A stretch of DNA of 64,000 nucleotides from Bordetella parapertussis (GCA_943328975.2 CALQCC020000002.1:62001-126000); one strand, 5' to 3'. Shown: positions 52,866 through 63,151, counted from the first letter of the stretch. Notes: generated by a model not told the origin, from the letters alone. Numbers and translations are program-made.

Positions 52866-53813
52866 ATGTTGATGCTAACATTGCCGGAGATGACGCGCCT
52901 ATGGCTGTCCAAGAATTCCTCCGCCAGTTTGAGGGAACAATTGGTTACGCAGATCCGTTTGGGCGTGGTTAGCGGGGATTTGCGAGCCTGCGATCGACTC
53001 CCTAGCGTGCGTGATATTGCCCGACGCTACGGCGTCCATTCGAATACGGTGAGCGCCGCGTATCGAGACTTAGCTGCGCAGGGATGGCTCGAATTTCGCA
53101 AGGGTAGCGGAGTCTACGTGAGGGATCTTCGGGCTGCAAGCCCCGCCTCTGCGGAATCGCCACTGGAAAGAATGGCGCGGAGTTTCCTTGCCGAAACACG
53201 AGCTTGTGGATTTTCTTCAAGTGAAGTGCGGACTATCCTAATGCGAGCCCTAGGCGGGGAACCAGTCGCGCGCCTGATCGTTGTGGAGCTCGAGCCCGAA
53301 CTGTGCCGCATCCTGGCGGCGGAGTTGGAAGGTAAGGTTCCAGTCCCGGTCAGCGGCTTGGTATTGAACGGGATGATCCCGGCTACTGACGTCACCGGTG
53401 CCGCAGTGACAGCGATGCTGAACCGCGCGAACGCACTGCGCGAAGTTCTCCCGGCGGGAGTAGCACAACACTTCCTGCGGCTCCGGACTCTGGCAGAACA
53501 CTTCGCGGGACACCAACGCCCTGCACCAGATGCATTGATCGGAGTCGCGTCTTCATCGCCCGAAATCCTGCGCCGCGTTCGTACTTTGCTCATCGCCGTC
53601 GGATTGCAGGAAGAAGCCCTCGAATTCCGAGACGCACGCGAGCCCAATTGGAGCCGCGGATTGCAAGCTTGCACCTACGTGATCACGGACGTTCTTACGG
53701 CGCGCAAGCTGCCAAAGAAGTGCATAGCGCAGGTACTCCACGTCCTATCGGACGCGTCAATCGAAGAGTTGCGCGAGTTCCTGCGGCTTGTGACGGATTT
53801 GAAAGTGTCCTAG
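52866..53813 (+). CDS. GntR-family transcription regulator
   Basis: 315 residues from ATG 52866; ATG 52890 is an alternative start. The winged helix (about 20-85) is typical: LREQLVTQIRLGVVSGDLRACDRLPSVRDIARRYGVHSNTVSAAYRDLAAQGWLEFRKGSGVYV-type sequence in blocks such as RLPSVRDIARRYGV and AQGWLEFRKGSGVYV. The C-terminal part (about 100-315) is not the aminotransferase or FadR form and looks closer to a solute-binding-like effector domain; ligand unknown. Its position suggests it may control the mla genes or itself. Confidence 0.88.
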   Translation: MLMLTLPEMTRLWLSKNSSASLREQLVTQIRLGVVSGDLRACDRLPSVRDIARRYGVHSNTVSAAYRDLAAQGWLEFRKGSGVYVRDLRAASPASAESPLERMARSFLAETRACGFSSSEVRTILMRALGGEPVARLIVVELEPELCRILAAELEGKVPVPVSGLVLNGMIPATDVTGAAVTAMLNRANALREVLPAGVAQHFLRLRTLAEHFAGHQRPAPDALIGVASSSPEILRRVRTLLIAVGLQEEALEFRDAREPNWSRGLQACTYVITDVLTARKLPKKCIAQVLHVLSDASIEELREFLRLVTDLKVS

Positions 53814-53854
53814 GCGAAGCACTTCAGCTGGCCTCACGAACCTATGCTATCGGC

Positions 53855-54424
53855 ATGAGGTTTCTTCTCGCCATTTTGCTGCTCTTGCCCCATTGGCTTT
53901 TGTCGGAGGAAATCCCCGCAGGAACTCGCTTGCTTTTACGAGCCGAGCAATCGCTTACGTCGAAAACGGCGAAAGCAGGTGATCGGGTGCGATTGCGGAC
54001 AGTATTTCCTGCTGCGGAGGGGGAGCGGGTCGTCGTTCCCGCAGGGGCCTTGGTAGAGGCTGAGGTTGCGACAGTGCAAAGAAGCAAGTGGGTCGGTGGC
54101 CACGCGAGGTTGACACTTCATGCGACGCGGATCATTCTGCCAGACGGAAGAGTGTATCCGCTCACGGCGCTAGAATTTGACACACTTCCCGCAAACGCAA
54201 TGCGTCCACCACCACGACGGCCTTACCTAGCGCTCGCTGGCGTTTTCGCCGGCCTGTACACTGTCGGTGCGGTAGCTGTCGGCACGACCAAAGATCGCGC
54301 CGTCATCAGCGTCCTTGACGCGGCACTCGTTGTCGCTGTGTTCGGTGGGCGAGGTACCGAAATCGAAATTCGAGAGGGGATGGAGCTATTCGCCGTCCTG
54401 GAACAAGCCGTGCCGCTAGACTAG
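53855..54424 (+). CDS. Secreted protein of unknown function
   Basis: 189 residues from ATG 53855, chosen because a signal peptide follows at once (MRFLLAILLLLPHWLLS). An upstream open frame from 53648 has no protein-like features and overlaps the regulator. The mature part has IPAGTRLLLRAEQSLTSKTAKAGDRV and VVVPAGALVEAEVATVQRS, patterns of a beta-rich domain seen in acidobacterial secreted proteins, then a hydrophobic segment (about 125-145). Function unknown. It begins 41 bases after the GntR gene and meets the HMA-like gene tail to tail. Confidence 0.72.
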   Translation: MRFLLAILLLLPHWLLSEEIPAGTRLLLRAEQSLTSKTAKAGDRVRLRTVFPAAEGERVVVPAGALVEAEVATVQRSKWVGGHARLTLHATRIILPDGRVYPLTALEFDTLPANAMRPPPRRPYLALAGVFAGLYTVGAVAVGTTKDRAVISVLDAALVVAVFGGRGTEIEIREGMELFAVLEQAVPLD

Positions 54425-54630
54425 GCGACGGGTACACCGAACCGGGCGAGCGTGGATTCGACGTCCTGCTTCATCATGCGTGATGCATCATAGTCCACGG
54501 TGATCTTGTCGAGCGACGCATTCGGCTGCACCCGTGCGATACCAAACACGCTATGCAGCGCGGCGATTTGGATGCAATCCTCGTCGTTGAGCGGGCGGCT
54601 CAGGTTGTAGTGCAAAGTGACTTTGGTCAT
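54421..54630 (-). CDS. Small HMA-fold-like protein without metal cysteines
   Basis: 69 residues with the beta-alpha-beta-beta-alpha-beta pattern of heavy-metal-associated domains (VTLHYNLSRPL, ALHSVFGIARVQPNASLDKITVDYDASRM, VESTLARFGVPV). The usual CxxC metal site is missing; only one Cys is present (C19). Metal transfer is therefore unlikely and its role is unknown. It lies 9 bases downstream of the methyltransferase gene and probably shares its transcript. Confidence 0.7.
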   Translation of the reverse strand: MTKVTLHYNLSRPLNDEDCIQIAALHSVFGIARVQPNASLDKITVDYDASRMMKQDVESTLARFGVPVA

Positions 54631-54639
54631 GAAGAATCT

Positions 54640-55368
54640 TCAGGATAACAACTTCCACTTAATTTGCCGCAACATCCCCTGCCACAGCCGGGCGTCGTGG
54701 ACGTTGAGATCCATGCGGCGGAGCATGCGGCGAAGCTTCAGGTGCATCGATTCGCCGGTGCGTTCCTTGATGTAGCCGGAATGCTCCAGGATTTCGGCCA
54801 GCATTTCGTTGATGCGCTCGACGTCTTCCGCGCGGGCGGCGGCGGTGGCTTCCGGTTGGACCTTGGCGGCCACGGGGTTGCGCATGATTTCGTACAAACA
54901 CACGGCGACGGCCTGACCCAGGTTCATGGAGGCGTGTTCATCGCGCGTGGGAATGCGCGTCAGCCAGTGGCAGTGCGCCATGTCTTCGTTCGAGAGGCCA
55001 AACTTTTCCGAACCGAACAGCAGCGCGACCGGGGCCACTGCCAACTTGCGTGCGATCATGCGGCCACCGAGTTCCAGTCGACGTATGGGGTGCTCCAGCG
55101 CCCGGTGTCCGATGGAGGTGGTGCCCACCACAAGCGCGCAATCGGCGACGGCTTCAGCCAGAGTCGGATATTCGCGCGCGTCTTCCAGAACCTTCGCGGC
55201 GTTGACGGCGGATTTGGCTTCGCGAAAAGCAACGTCGTATGCGTTGACCAGGCGGAGATCCAGGACGCCGAAGTTGCTCATGGCGCGCGCGGCGGCACCT
55301 ATGTTGAGTGGATTGCGTGGCGAAACCAGGACCACGCAGAGAGGGACGGGCTGAGCAGCCTTGGTCAC
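54640..55368 (-). CDS. TrmH/TrmJ-family RNA ribose methyltransferase
   Basis: 242 residues with the SPOUT knot. VLVSPRNPLNIGAAARAMSNFG is motif 1, VALLFGSEKFGLSNEDMAHC motif 2, and ASMNLGQAVAVCLYEI motif 3, together the TrmJ signature. TrmJ methylates position 32 of tRNAs. The C-terminal helical part (about 165-242) also fits TrmJ. It lies four bases after nusB in the ribH-nusB-trmJ direction. Confidence 0.9.
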   Translation of the reverse strand: MTKAAQPVPLCVVLVSPRNPLNIGAAARAMSNFGVLDLRLVNAYDVAFREAKSAVNAAKVLEDAREYPTLAEAVADCALVVGTTSIGHRALEHPIRRLELGGRMIARKLAVAPVALLFGSEKFGLSNEDMAHCHWLTRIPTRDEHASMNLGQAVAVCLYEIMRNPVAAKVQPEATAAARAEDVERINEMLAEILEHSGYIKERTGESMHLKLRRMLRRMDLNVHDARLWQGMLRQIKWKLLS

Positions 55369-55372
55369 GGAT

Positions 55373-55792
55373 TTAAGCGGATTCGCGCCGAATGGCGTCC
55401 AGCACGCCGTTGACGAACTTCACGGACTCATCGCCGGCGAATTCACGCGCCAGTTCCAGCGCCTCATCGATGGCCACGGCGGGCGGAGTTTCCGTCGACT
55501 GCATCTCATAAATGGCGAGACGCAGAATATTTCGATCTACAGCGGCCATGCGCTCGATGCGCCAGTTCGAAGACTTTGCCGTGATGCGTTGGTCGATCGC
55601 GGCGGATTCGCGCGAGGCTCCACGCACCAGCGATTCCATGAATTCGTCGGGAGGCGTCGGCTTCGGATCGGTTTCATCGGAGCCGAGTGTGGCGTAAAAC
55701 GCGGCGATCGCGTCTTCGATCGGTTGTTTGCGTTGATCCCACAGGAAAAGAACCTGTAAGGCGCGCTGACGGGATTTGTGACGTGCGGGCAT
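55373..55792 (-). CDS. nusB: Transcription antitermination factor NusB
   Basis: 139 residues from MPARHKSRQRALQVLFL; 12 extra residues in the longer frame would enter ribH. The helical fold opens with SRQRALQVLFLWDQR and ends VAIDEALELAREFAGDESVKFVNGVLDAI, both diagnostic. It joins the antitermination complex on rRNA operons. The pair ribH-nusB is a common neighbourhood. Confidence 0.95.
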   Translation of the reverse strand: MPARHKSRQRALQVLFLWDQRKQPIEDAIAAFYATLGSDETDPKPTPPDEFMESLVRGASRESAAIDQRITAKSSNWRIERMAAVDRNILRLAIYEMQSTETPPAVAIDEALELAREFAGDESVKFVNGVLDAIRRESA

Positions 55793-55802
55793 TCTGTAGT
55801 GA

Positions 55803-56258
55803 CTACTTCGCGAACTGCGCCATTTCAATTGCGGTCATCGCCGCGTCGTAACCCTTGTTTCCCATCGAACCACCGGCGCGGACCTGCGCTTGTTCCAGTG
55901 TATCGGTGGTGAGCACCCCGAAGGCGATGGGGACGCGGGTTTCCAGCATCACCTGCTGAATACCACGCGCGCATTCGCCGGCAACGTAGTCAAAATGGGG
56001 CGTATCGCCACGGATCACCGCTCCCAGCGCGACAATCGCATCGAAGCGCGCGGCGAGCTTCTGGGCGGCAAACGGCAACTCGTAGGCACCCGGCACATGG
56101 AAAACATCGGCGGATTCGGCACCGGTATCCTCAAGCGCTTTGAGGGCGCCTTCGACCAGTTTCCGTGTGATCGCTTCGTTGTAACGGGCCACCACGACGG
56201 CTACTTTTAGGCCTCGGGCGCTAAGATTCAAATTCCAGTTGGGGATTTCGGCTGACAT
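55803..56258 (-). CDS. ribH: 6,7-dimethyl-8-ribityllumazine synthase
   Basis: 151 residues. It makes the last intermediate of riboflavin. [22 protein letters not shown], the [14 protein letters not shown] strand, [20 protein letters not shown] with the catalytic His, and [17 protein letters not shown] are all conserved. Starts the ribH-nusB-trmJ unit, 43 bases from the divergent lepA gene. No FMN riboswitch fits in that gap. Confidence 0.97.
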   Translation of the reverse strand: MSAEIPNWNLNLSARGLKVAVVVARYNEAITRKLVEGALKALEDTGAESADVFHVPGAYELPFAAQKLAARFDAIVALGAVIRGDTPHFDYVAGECARGIQQVMLETRVPIAFGVLTTDTLEQAQVRAGGSMGNKGYDAAMTAIEMAQFAK

Positions 56259-56301
56259 CGTGAGATAATCGAGGTTTCATCATACCGCGCCCAACACCCT
56301 A

Positions 56302-58116
56302 ATGGATCCTCAGCGAATCCGAAATTTCAGCATCATTGCCCACATTGACCACGGCAAGTCGACCCTAGCGGACCGGCTACTGGAGGTCACGGGCGCGCTC
56401 AGCCAGCGAGAAATGATGGCGCAGGTCCTCGATTCCATGGACTTGGAGCGGGAGCGCGGCATCACCATCAAGGCCCACGCAGTCCGGCTCACGTACATTG
56501 CGAAAGACGGGATCGAGTATCAACTCAACCTGATCGACACCCCCGGCCACGTCGATTTTTCGTACGAAGTTTCGCGCAGCCTGCAGGCTTGCGAAGGCGC
56601 CCTGCTCGTGGTGGACGCTTCCCAGGGCGTGGAAGCGCAGACGCTGGCGAATACATATTTGGCCCTGAGCCACAACCTGGAGATCATTCCGGTCCTCAAC
56701 AAAATCGATTTGCCCAACGCCGAGCCGGAACGGATTCGCGAGCAAATCGAGCAATTGATCGGCCTGGATGCGAGCGAGGCAATTCTTTGCAGCGCGAAGT
56801 CGGGCATCGGTGTGGACTTGGTGCTGGAAGCCATCGTGAAGATGGTGCCGCCGCCGAAGGGATCGCCGGATGCTCCGCTGCGCGCGCTGATTTTCGATTC
56901 CTGGTTCGATCCATATCGCGGCGTCATCATCCTGGCGCGTATTATCGACGGGCGTGTCCGCAGAGGGCAGAAGATCCGGCTGTGGTCGAACGGCAAGCAA
57001 TTTGAAGTGGACGGGGTGGGCTATCAATCGCCCAAACCGATCCCTTGTGACGAACTGGCCGCGGGCGAAGTTGGATTCCTCTTCGCCAACATCAAGACTG
57101 TTTCGGATGCGTTGATCGGCGACACCATCACGGATCATGCGAATCCGGCGAAGGAACCGCTGCCTGGGTTTGAACCGCTGAAGCCCATGGTGTTCGCGGG
57201 TCTCTACCCGATCGAATCGCACGAGCACGGACTGCTGCGCGATGCGCTCGAAAAGTTGCGGCTCAACGATAGCGCCTTCAGCTTTGAACCGGAAAATTCT
57301 CTCGCGCTGGGCTTCGGCTTCCGCTGCGGCTTCCTTGGATTGCTGCATCTCGAGATCGTCCAGGAGCGGCTGGAACGCGAATTCAAGATCGACTTGATCA
57401 CCACCGCGCCGGGTGTGCGCTACATGGTCACGCTGCTGGATGGAACCAAGGCGGAAGTCGACAATCCTTCGAAATTTCCAGATCCTGCCGAGATTTTGAA
57501 GATCGAAGAACCGATCATCGAAGCCACGGTGATTACGCAGGAAGAATATATCGGCGAGATTCTCAAGCTGTTGGAAGAGAAGCGCGGCACGCAGAAGAAG
57601 TTCGAATACATCGGCGGCAATCGCGTGATGTTGGTTTACGAAATGCCGCTGAACGAAATCGTTCTCGACTTCTTTGACCGGCTGAAATCGGCCTCGCGCG
57701 GCTATGCTTCGCTCGACTACCACTTGTCGGGTTATCGAGAATCGAAGATGGTCAAGCTGGACGTCCTGGTCGCCGGGGAGCCGGTCGATGCGCTGTCCCT
57801 GATCGTCCACACTGAGTTCGCCTACGAGCGAGGCAAGGCGCTGATTTCGCGCCTCCGCCAACTTATCCCGCGGCAGCAGTTCGAAGTGGCCCTGCAGGCC
57901 GCCATCGGAGCCAAGGTGATCGCGCGCGAAACTATCTCCGGCATGCGCAAGAACGTCCTGGCCAAGTGCTACGGCGGCGACATCTCGCGGAAACGCAAAC
58001 TGCTCGAAAAGCAAAAAGAGGGCAAGCGCCGCATGAAGCGCGTCGGCAAAGTGGAGATCCCGCAGGAAGCGTTCCTGGCGGTGCTCAAGGTCAGTAGCTC
58101 CAGCGACGACGACTAG
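56302..58116 (+). CDS. lepA: Translation elongation factor 4 (LepA)
   Basis: 604 residues, standard length. A GTPase that acts on ribosomes. [10 protein letters not shown] (P loop), [44 protein letters not shown] and the C-terminal [26 protein letters not shown]-type blocks are diagnostic. Its stop codon overlaps that of the convergent lpxI gene (four bases shared). Confidence 0.97.
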   Translation: MDPQRIRNFSIIAHIDHGKSTLADRLLEVTGALSQREMMAQVLDSMDLERERGITIKAHAVRLTYIAKDGIEYQLNLIDTPGHVDFSYEVSRSLQACEGALLVVDASQGVEAQTLANTYLALSHNLEIIPVLNKIDLPNAEPERIREQIEQLIGLDASEAILCSAKSGIGVDLVLEAIVKMVPPPKGSPDAPLRALIFDSWFDPYRGVIILARIIDGRVRRGQKIRLWSNGKQFEVDGVGYQSPKPIPCDELAAGEVGFLFANIKTVSDALIGDTITDHANPAKEPLPGFEPLKPMVFAGLYPIESHEHGLLRDALEKLRLNDSAFSFEPENSLALGFGFRCGFLGLLHLEIVQERLEREFKIDLITTAPGVRYMVTLLDGTKAEVDNPSKFPDPAEILKIEEPIIEATVITQEEYIGEILKLLEEKRGTQKKFEYIGGNRVMLVYEMPLNEIVLDFFDRLKSASRGYASLDYHLSGYRESKMVKLDVLVAGEPVDALSLIVHTEFAYERGKALISRLRQLIPRQQFEVALQAAIGAKVIARETISGMRKNVLAKCYGGDISRKRKLLEKQKEGKRRMKRVGKVEIPQEAFLAVLKVSSSSDDD

Positions 58117-58925
58117 TCCCTCAGCGGCGCCGCAACAATCGTCACTCCTGCGGCATTGGCGCGCGCGAGCAAATCGTCTCGATCCAGCAATAGCGTTCGT
58201 CCGGCATCTACGGCGAGCGCCGTTGTTCCCGTCTCCCGCATCACGTCGATCGTCTGCGGACCCACTACCGGCACGTCAAACAAGAGATGCCCGCGCCGCC
58301 GGGAGCCTTTTATCAGGCGCAGAGACTTCCCTTCCACCAGCGATGCAGCGCGGCGGAGCATCGCGTCGGTGCCCTCCATGGCCTCCACGGCGACGACGGC
58401 GCGCTCGGCGACGGCTACGCTTTGCCCGACGTCGTGCATCGAGAGCGCTCCGGCGATGCGGCGCCCGTAGGTGATGTCGCGCTCTTCATCGGACGATGGT
58501 TTGCGCTTGGTCAGCACGCCTTCGGGAGCGAGCAGATCCTTGAGCAGCAGCGTTGAATCCGCCAACGTGATGCCTTCGTCGGCCAGTACCTTCGCGACGC
58601 CGCCGATCAGAGCGTCGGTGTTTTTCGCCTCTAGCGACATTAACAACTTCGCCAGGCGCCAATCAGGCACGATCGAGGAAAAAATCTTGACGTGCTTCAC
58701 TTGGCCGCACATCATCAACTGCGAGATGCCTTCTTTTTTGCAGATGTCGATGAGTTTGGTCAGCGCTCCTAGCGAGATCCAGTAGCAACTGGAGGCGAGC
58801 GCTTCGATTTCGGGGGACGCTTCCTCTTTGATGCCGATGGCGACGACGTCCATCCCTGCTTTGCGCGCAGCTTCCAGCGCGAGCACAGGGAAACGGCCGT
58901 TCCCGGCAATCATGCCGAGTTTCAT
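58113..58925 (-). CDS. lpxI: UDP-2,3-diacylglucosamine pyrophosphatase LpxI
   Basis: 270 residues. It cuts UDP-diacylglucosamine to lipid X in lipid A synthesis. [21 protein letters not shown] and the C-terminal [27 protein letters not shown] match LpxI, the enzyme of bacteria that lack LpxH. It overlaps the lpxA stop by four bases and is the third gene of fabZ-lpxA-lpxI. Confidence 0.94.
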   Translation of the reverse strand: MKLGMIAGNGRFPVLALEAARKAGMDVVAIGIKEEASPEIEALASSCYWISLGALTKLIDICKKEGISQLMMCGQVKHVKIFSSIVPDWRLAKLLMSLEAKNTDALIGGVAKVLADEGITLADSTLLLKDLLAPEGVLTKRKPSSDEERDITYGRRIAGALSMHDVGQSVAVAERAVVAVEAMEGTDAMLRRAASLVEGKSLRLIKGSRRRGHLLFDVPVVGPQTIDVMRETGTTALAVDAGRTLLLDRDDLLARANAAGVTIVAAPLRD

Positions 58926-59698
58926 TTGATGAAACCGCGTTCCGATGTGCGGATGAATTCGAGCAGTTCTTCGAGCTCCGGCGTCGGCGGGATCTCGGCG
59001 CGAATGCGTTCGATGGCTTGGCTCGTATTGAGTTTCGAGCGCGTCATCAGGCGGAACGCCTTGTGCATCGCTTCGATGTTCTCAGTCGCAAAGCCGCGAC
59101 GTTCCATGCCGGTCGCGTTCGCCGCAAATACTCTCACGTCGCGCGGGCTTACCGTGGTCGAAAACGGAAGCACGTCCTGCGTGATCACGCTGTAGCCGCC
59201 GATGATGCAATGCCGACCGATGCGGCAGAACTGGTGGACCGCGCTACCGGCGCTGACCACGGCCCAATCGCCCACCGTGACGTGCCCGCCGAGCGTTGCT
59301 CCGTGTCCGATCACTGTATGATTGCCGACATGTGTATCGTGCGCCACGTGCGTGTACGCCATCAACAAGTTGTCATCGCCAAGAGACGTCAACATACCGC
59401 CACCCTCGGTTCCACGATGGATGGCCACGAACTCGCGAATCTGGTTGCGATTCCCGATGCGCGTTTGGGATCGCTCGCCTTTGTACTTCAAATCCTGCGG
59501 AGCGACGCCAAGGGTCGAATACGGGAAGAAGACGTTGTCCTCGCCGATCTCCATGGGACCTTCCATGAAGACGTTCGCCATCAAACGCGTGCGCGCGCCG
59601 ATGGTGACATCCGAGCCGATCACGCAAAAGGGTCCGATCTCAGCGGAGGGGTCGATCACCGCAGCGGCATTGATGATCGCGGTGGGATGAATGGCCAT
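58922..59698 (-). CDS. lpxA: UDP-GlcNAc O-acyltransferase LpxA
   Basis: 258 residues, near the usual 262. The first acyl step of lipid A. Hexapeptide beta-helix repeats open with IHPTAIINAAAVIDPSAEIGPFCVIG; the catalytic His is in MAYTHVAHDTHVG and HQFCRIGRHCIIGG follows. The C-terminal helical region (about 190-258) is complete. Three bases from fabZ. Confidence 0.96.
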   Translation of the reverse strand: MAIHPTAIINAAAVIDPSAEIGPFCVIGSDVTIGARTRLMANVFMEGPMEIGEDNVFFPYSTLGVAPQDLKYKGERSQTRIGNRNQIREFVAIHRGTEGGGMLTSLGDDNLLMAYTHVAHDTHVGNHTVIGHGATLGGHVTVGDWAVVSAGSAVHQFCRIGRHCIIGGYSVITQDVLPFSTTVSPRDVRVFAANATGMERRGFATENIEAMHKAFRLMTRSKLNTSQAIERIRAEIPPTPELEELLEFIRTSERGFIK

Positions 59699-59701
59699 GA
59701 A

Positions 59702-60142
59702 CTACTCGGGGCGATCCTGTAAGATGCACATGCAGGTGGCCTCGGCTACGACTTCGCCGTCCACTTTGGCGACGCCCGACATCTTGGCGAGCATCGACTT
59801 GCGCTTCAGCAACGTCATCTCGATCACCAATTGATCGCCGGGCCGAACGGGCTTGCGGAACTTGGCTTCTTCCACCGAGGCGAGCAACACCAGCTTCGTC
59901 GCCCGATCTGGAATAGTGCTCAACACCTGCACGCCGGCCACCTGGGCCATGGCTTCGATGATCAACACTCCGGGCATCACCGGGAAATCGGGGAAGTGAC
60001 CGTTGAAAAACGGCTCATTGGCGGTGACGTTCTTGATCCCAATGATGTGCTTCTCGTCCAGCTCCAGGATGCGGTCCACCAGGAGCATGGGGTAGCGGTG
60101 GGGCAGAATCTTGCGGATGGCGTCGATATCTAGAACTGGCAT
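59702..60142 (-). CDS. fabZ: 3-hydroxyacyl-ACP dehydratase FabZ
   Basis: 146 residues. A hot-dog-fold dehydratase of fatty acid synthesis. ILPHRYPMLLVDRILELD carries the active-site His, GHFPDFPVMPGVLIIEAMAQ carries the Glu. It heads the fabZ-lpxA-lpxI unit, which supplies and uses hydroxyacyl-ACP for lipid A, and is divergent from the LPS export genes with 44 bases between starts. Confidence 0.96.
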   Translation of the reverse strand: MPVLDIDAIRKILPHRYPMLLVDRILELDEKHIIGIKNVTANEPFFNGHFPDFPVMPGVLIIEAMAQVAGVQVLSTIPDRATKLVLLASVEEAKFRKPVRPGDQLVIEMTLLKRKSMLAKMSGVAKVDGEVVAEATCMCILQDRPE

Positions 60143-60186
60143 GCGATTCGGCCATTATAACAAGCAGGTACTATAGAGTTACGTCT

Positions 60187-62397
60187 ATGCGCCGTTTTCG
60201 CTGGCTTTTGCCAGTGGCCATTCTTGTCATCCTGGGAGCCGTGGGCGTGGTCTACGTCCAGCAACGCGAGTTGTTCCTGCAGAACGCACCCAAGCGCCCC
60301 GCGCTGCTCAAAGATGGCGTGGCGGCGAGCGCCCTCAAGTATTGCGTCGACCAGGCCCAGGGAGCGAATCCAAAGGTCAAGATCTGCGCGGCTGCGATGA
60401 GCCGTTCGGGCACAACCACGGAACTGCAGGGTGTAGAGCTCCAACTGTTCCACGAAAACGCCACCGAGTACGACTTGGTCACCAGCGACTTCGCGAAGTT
60501 CGATGACACGGAGAAGAAGCTTTTTTCCGAGGGCAATGTCGAGATCACGTTGGCCGTGCCTGCGGAGGGCGCTCCTCCGGGAAGGCTGCTGAAGATCCAT
60601 AGTTCCGGCGTGGATTTCTCCAGCGAAACCGGCGAGGCGGCGACCACTCGGCCGGTGAGCTTTGAATTCGACCGAGGCAGCGGTTCCGCTGTGGGCGCGC
60701 ATTACAACCCGGCGACGCGCGAACTGCGTATGGACGAACAGGTGGTGTTGGACTGGAAGGGCAGCACGCCCGATGCGCAGCCGATGCATATCGAATCCGG
60801 ACAAGCGCTCTACATGGAGAATCAGTCGAAGGTTGCGCTCAGTCCGTGGGCGAAGCTTACGCGCGGCGGTTTGCGGATGGAAGGCGGCGCTACCGAGATA
60901 CTGCTCGACAACGGGTCGATCAAGCGGGCGGACACCATCGCGGGTCGCGGGACGCAAGAAGGATCCGGCCGCAATGTCGAGTTCGGCGCGAAGGCCCTGC
61001 ATATTCTCTTCGACGATCATATGACGGTCAACTACATTCTGGCCGAGCCGGAAGCGCACCTGGTGTCAACTGCGGCAACCGTGCGCACGACAGTCACGGC
61101 GAATCGTCTGGACCTGAATTTCGCAGCCGGCGAAAAAGAGAGCGTCTTGACTGGTGCGGCTGCTACGGGCAAGAGTTTGGTCAGTGCGGAACCGATTGCC
61201 CGGCCCGGCGTTCCTTCGCCCGAAACGCGCGAGTTACGGAGTGAAGTGATCCGGATGGTGATGCGTCCCGGCGGGGACGAGATTGACCGAGTGGAGACGG
61301 ACGGCCCCGGTACGCTGGACTTCCTTCCGAATCGTCCCGAGCAGCCCAAGCGCAACCTCAAGGGAGAGCGCATCTGGATCTACTACGGCACCGAGAATCG
61401 AATCGAGCGCTTCCGTTCCATCAATGCTTCGACGCGCACCGAGTTGAAGGTTCCGCGCATCACCGAAAGTAAAGAGATCCTCGCGTTCTTCGACGCTCAA
61501 AGCACGCTCACGCGCCTCGAACAGAATACGGACTTCCGTTACGAGGAAGGGGATCGTCGCGCGAACGCTCGCAAGGCTACGCTGGAGCAGGCGAAAGACC
61601 TACTGACCTTGGATGGCGCGGCGAGCACCTCCGATCCGTCCGGCAAAGTGAACGCCGACCGCATCACGCTGGACCAGAAGACCGGAGACTATACGGCCGA
61701 CGGCAACGTCTCGACCACGCGCCAGCCGGCGCGCAAAGGCGGCTCGTCGGCCATGCTGTCGAATGAAGAAGTCATGCAAGCGACGGCGAAGCGCATGACG
61801 TCCACCGAGAAGAATCAACGCATCCACTATGAAGGCGATGCGAAGGCTTGGCAGGGCGCGAATCGTGTATCCGGCGATCGCCTCGATATCAACCAGGAAA
61901 GCCACATCATGGAGGCGCACGGCAAGGTCGAGACGCAGTTCTTCGATAAGAGCGCGAAGTCCGGCCCCGCGCCTGTAACAACCGTGCGGGCGCAGGATTT
62001 GGAATATTCCACGGAGACTCGCATCGCCCACTATACAGGCGGCGTACACTTGGACCGCCCCGGCTTGACCGTCGATTCGCGAGAGCTGCGCGCCTTCCTC
62101 AAGGAGTCCACTTCGGATTCGTCACTCGACAAAGCGTTCGCCGATGGAGCCGTGAAGACAGTCAGCACGACGGTGGTCCCCGGTAAACCCAAACGTACCC
62201 GCACAGGCACATCCGAGCATGCCGAATACTTTGTCGACGAACAGAAGGTTGTTCTCAACGGAGGGCAAGCGAAGCTAGTGGATAGCGAAAAGGGCCAGAC
62301 AATCGGGCGTGAATTGACCTGGTGGGCCAACAATGATAGGCTGCTGGTGAATGGCGAAGAATCCCGACCCGCCCGGACGATTCTTCCCAAGAAATAA
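60187..62397 (+). CDS. LptC/LptA-like LPS transport protein (fused or extended)
   Basis: 736 residues. A membrane helix (about 5-24) anchors an LptC-like region (about 45-150: LQGVELQLFHENATEYDLVTSDFAKFDDTEKKLFSEGNVEI). The rest resembles several OstA/LptA jellyroll units (for example about 420-560 and 600-720: AHGKVETQFF, IAHYTGGVHLDRPGLTVDSREL, EYFVDEQKVVLNGGQAKL). Normal LptC is about 190 residues and LptA about 185, so this protein joins the anchor and a long bridge in one chain. It ends six bases before lptB. It should carry LPS across the periplasm. Confidence 0.85.
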   Translation: MRRFRWLLPVAILVILGAVGVVYVQQRELFLQNAPKRPALLKDGVAASALKYCVDQAQGANPKVKICAAAMSRSGTTTELQGVELQLFHENATEYDLVTSDFAKFDDTEKKLFSEGNVEITLAVPAEGAPPGRLLKIHSSGVDFSSETGEAATTRPVSFEFDRGSGSAVGAHYNPATRELRMDEQVVLDWKGSTPDAQPMHIESGQALYMENQSKVALSPWAKLTRGGLRMEGGATEILLDNGSIKRADTIAGRGTQEGSGRNVEFGAKALHILFDDHMTVNYILAEPEAHLVSTAATVRTTVTANRLDLNFAAGEKESVLTGAAATGKSLVSAEPIARPGVPSPETRELRSEVIRMVMRPGGDEIDRVETDGPGTLDFLPNRPEQPKRNLKGERIWIYYGTENRIERFRSINASTRTELKVPRITESKEILAFFDAQSTLTRLEQNTDFRYEEGDRRANARKATLEQAKDLLTLDGAASTSDPSGKVNADRITLDQKTGDYTADGNVSTTRQPARKGGSSAMLSNEEVMQATAKRMTSTEKNQRIHYEGDAKAWQGANRVSGDRLDINQESHIMEAHGKVETQFFDKSAKSGPAPVTTVRAQDLEYSTETRIAHYTGGVHLDRPGLTVDSRELRAFLKESTSDSSLDKAFADGAVKTVSTTVVPGKPKRTRTGTSEHAEYFVDEQKVVLNGGQAKLVDSEKGQTIGRELTWWANNDRLLVNGEESRPARTILPKK

Positions 62398-62403
62398 CAC
62401 TTT

Positions 62404-63129
62404 GTGAGCACTCTTCAAACGGCGGAAATCGCCAAAGCGTATCGTGGACGCAAGGTCGTCGACAACGTCTCCATCCGTGTGGAGCAGGGCGAAGTCGTCG
62501 GGCTACTAGGGCCGAACGGCGCGGGCAAGACAACTTCGTTTTACATGATTGTCGGATTGATCCTGCCTGACTCCGGGCGCGTCATGCTGGACGACGAAGA
62601 CATCACTGCCCTGCCTATGTATCAGCGCGCGCGGCGCGGCATCAGCTACCTGCCGCAAGAGGCGTCGGTCTTCCGGAAACTCACCGTGGAAGACAACCTC
62701 ATGGCGATTCTGGAAACGCTGCCCATCTCGCGGCGCGACCGGCAAGATCGGATGAACCGGCTGATCGCGCAGTTGGGCCTGGAACAAGTCCGTCACAGCA
62801 AAGGTTATGTGCTTTCCGGTGGCGAGCGCCGTCGCACAGAGATCGCGCGCAGCCTGGTGATTGAGCCGAGCTTCCTGTTACTCGATGAACCGTTTTCGGG
62901 TATCGATCCCATCCAGGTGATGGAACTGCAGCGTATCATCCTGGACTTGAAACAATCCGGCATCGGGATTCTAGTGACGGATCACAGCGTGGAGAAGACG
63001 TTAGCGGTGACGGATCGGGCGTATATCATTAACGACGGGAAGATCTTCAGAAACGGAACGCCGGACGAACTGGGTCACGACCCAGAGGCCCGGCGTGTGT
63101 ATTTAGGGGAAAATTTCACTCTCGGCTAG
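62404..63129 (+). CDS. lptB: LPS export ABC ATPase LptB
   Basis: 241 residues, GTG start. [17 protein letters not shown] is Walker [19 protein letters not shown] the Q loop, [16 protein letters not shown] the signature, [15 protein letters not shown] Walker B and [12 protein letters not shown] the H loop; the [14 protein letters not shown] and FSGIDP blocks are specific to LptB. It powers LPS extraction with LptFG, which are not in this window. Confidence 0.96.
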   Translation: MSTLQTAEIAKAYRGRKVVDNVSIRVEQGEVVGLLGPNGAGKTTSFYMIVGLILPDSGRVMLDDEDITALPMYQRARRGISYLPQEASVFRKLTVEDNLMAILETLPISRRDRQDRMNRLIAQLGLEQVRHSKGYVLSGGERRRTEIARSLVIEPSFLLLDEPFSGIDPIQVMELQRIILDLKQSGIGILVTDHSVEKTLAVTDRAYIINDGKIFRNGTPDELGHDPEARRVYLGENFTLG

Positions 63130-63151
63130 ACGCCGAAGTTGTGAGAAGAGG

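Noticed and set aside
56377-58014. 545-residue open frame on the minus strand
   Set aside because: It lies wholly antisense to lepA, a certain gene, and has no recognisable domain.
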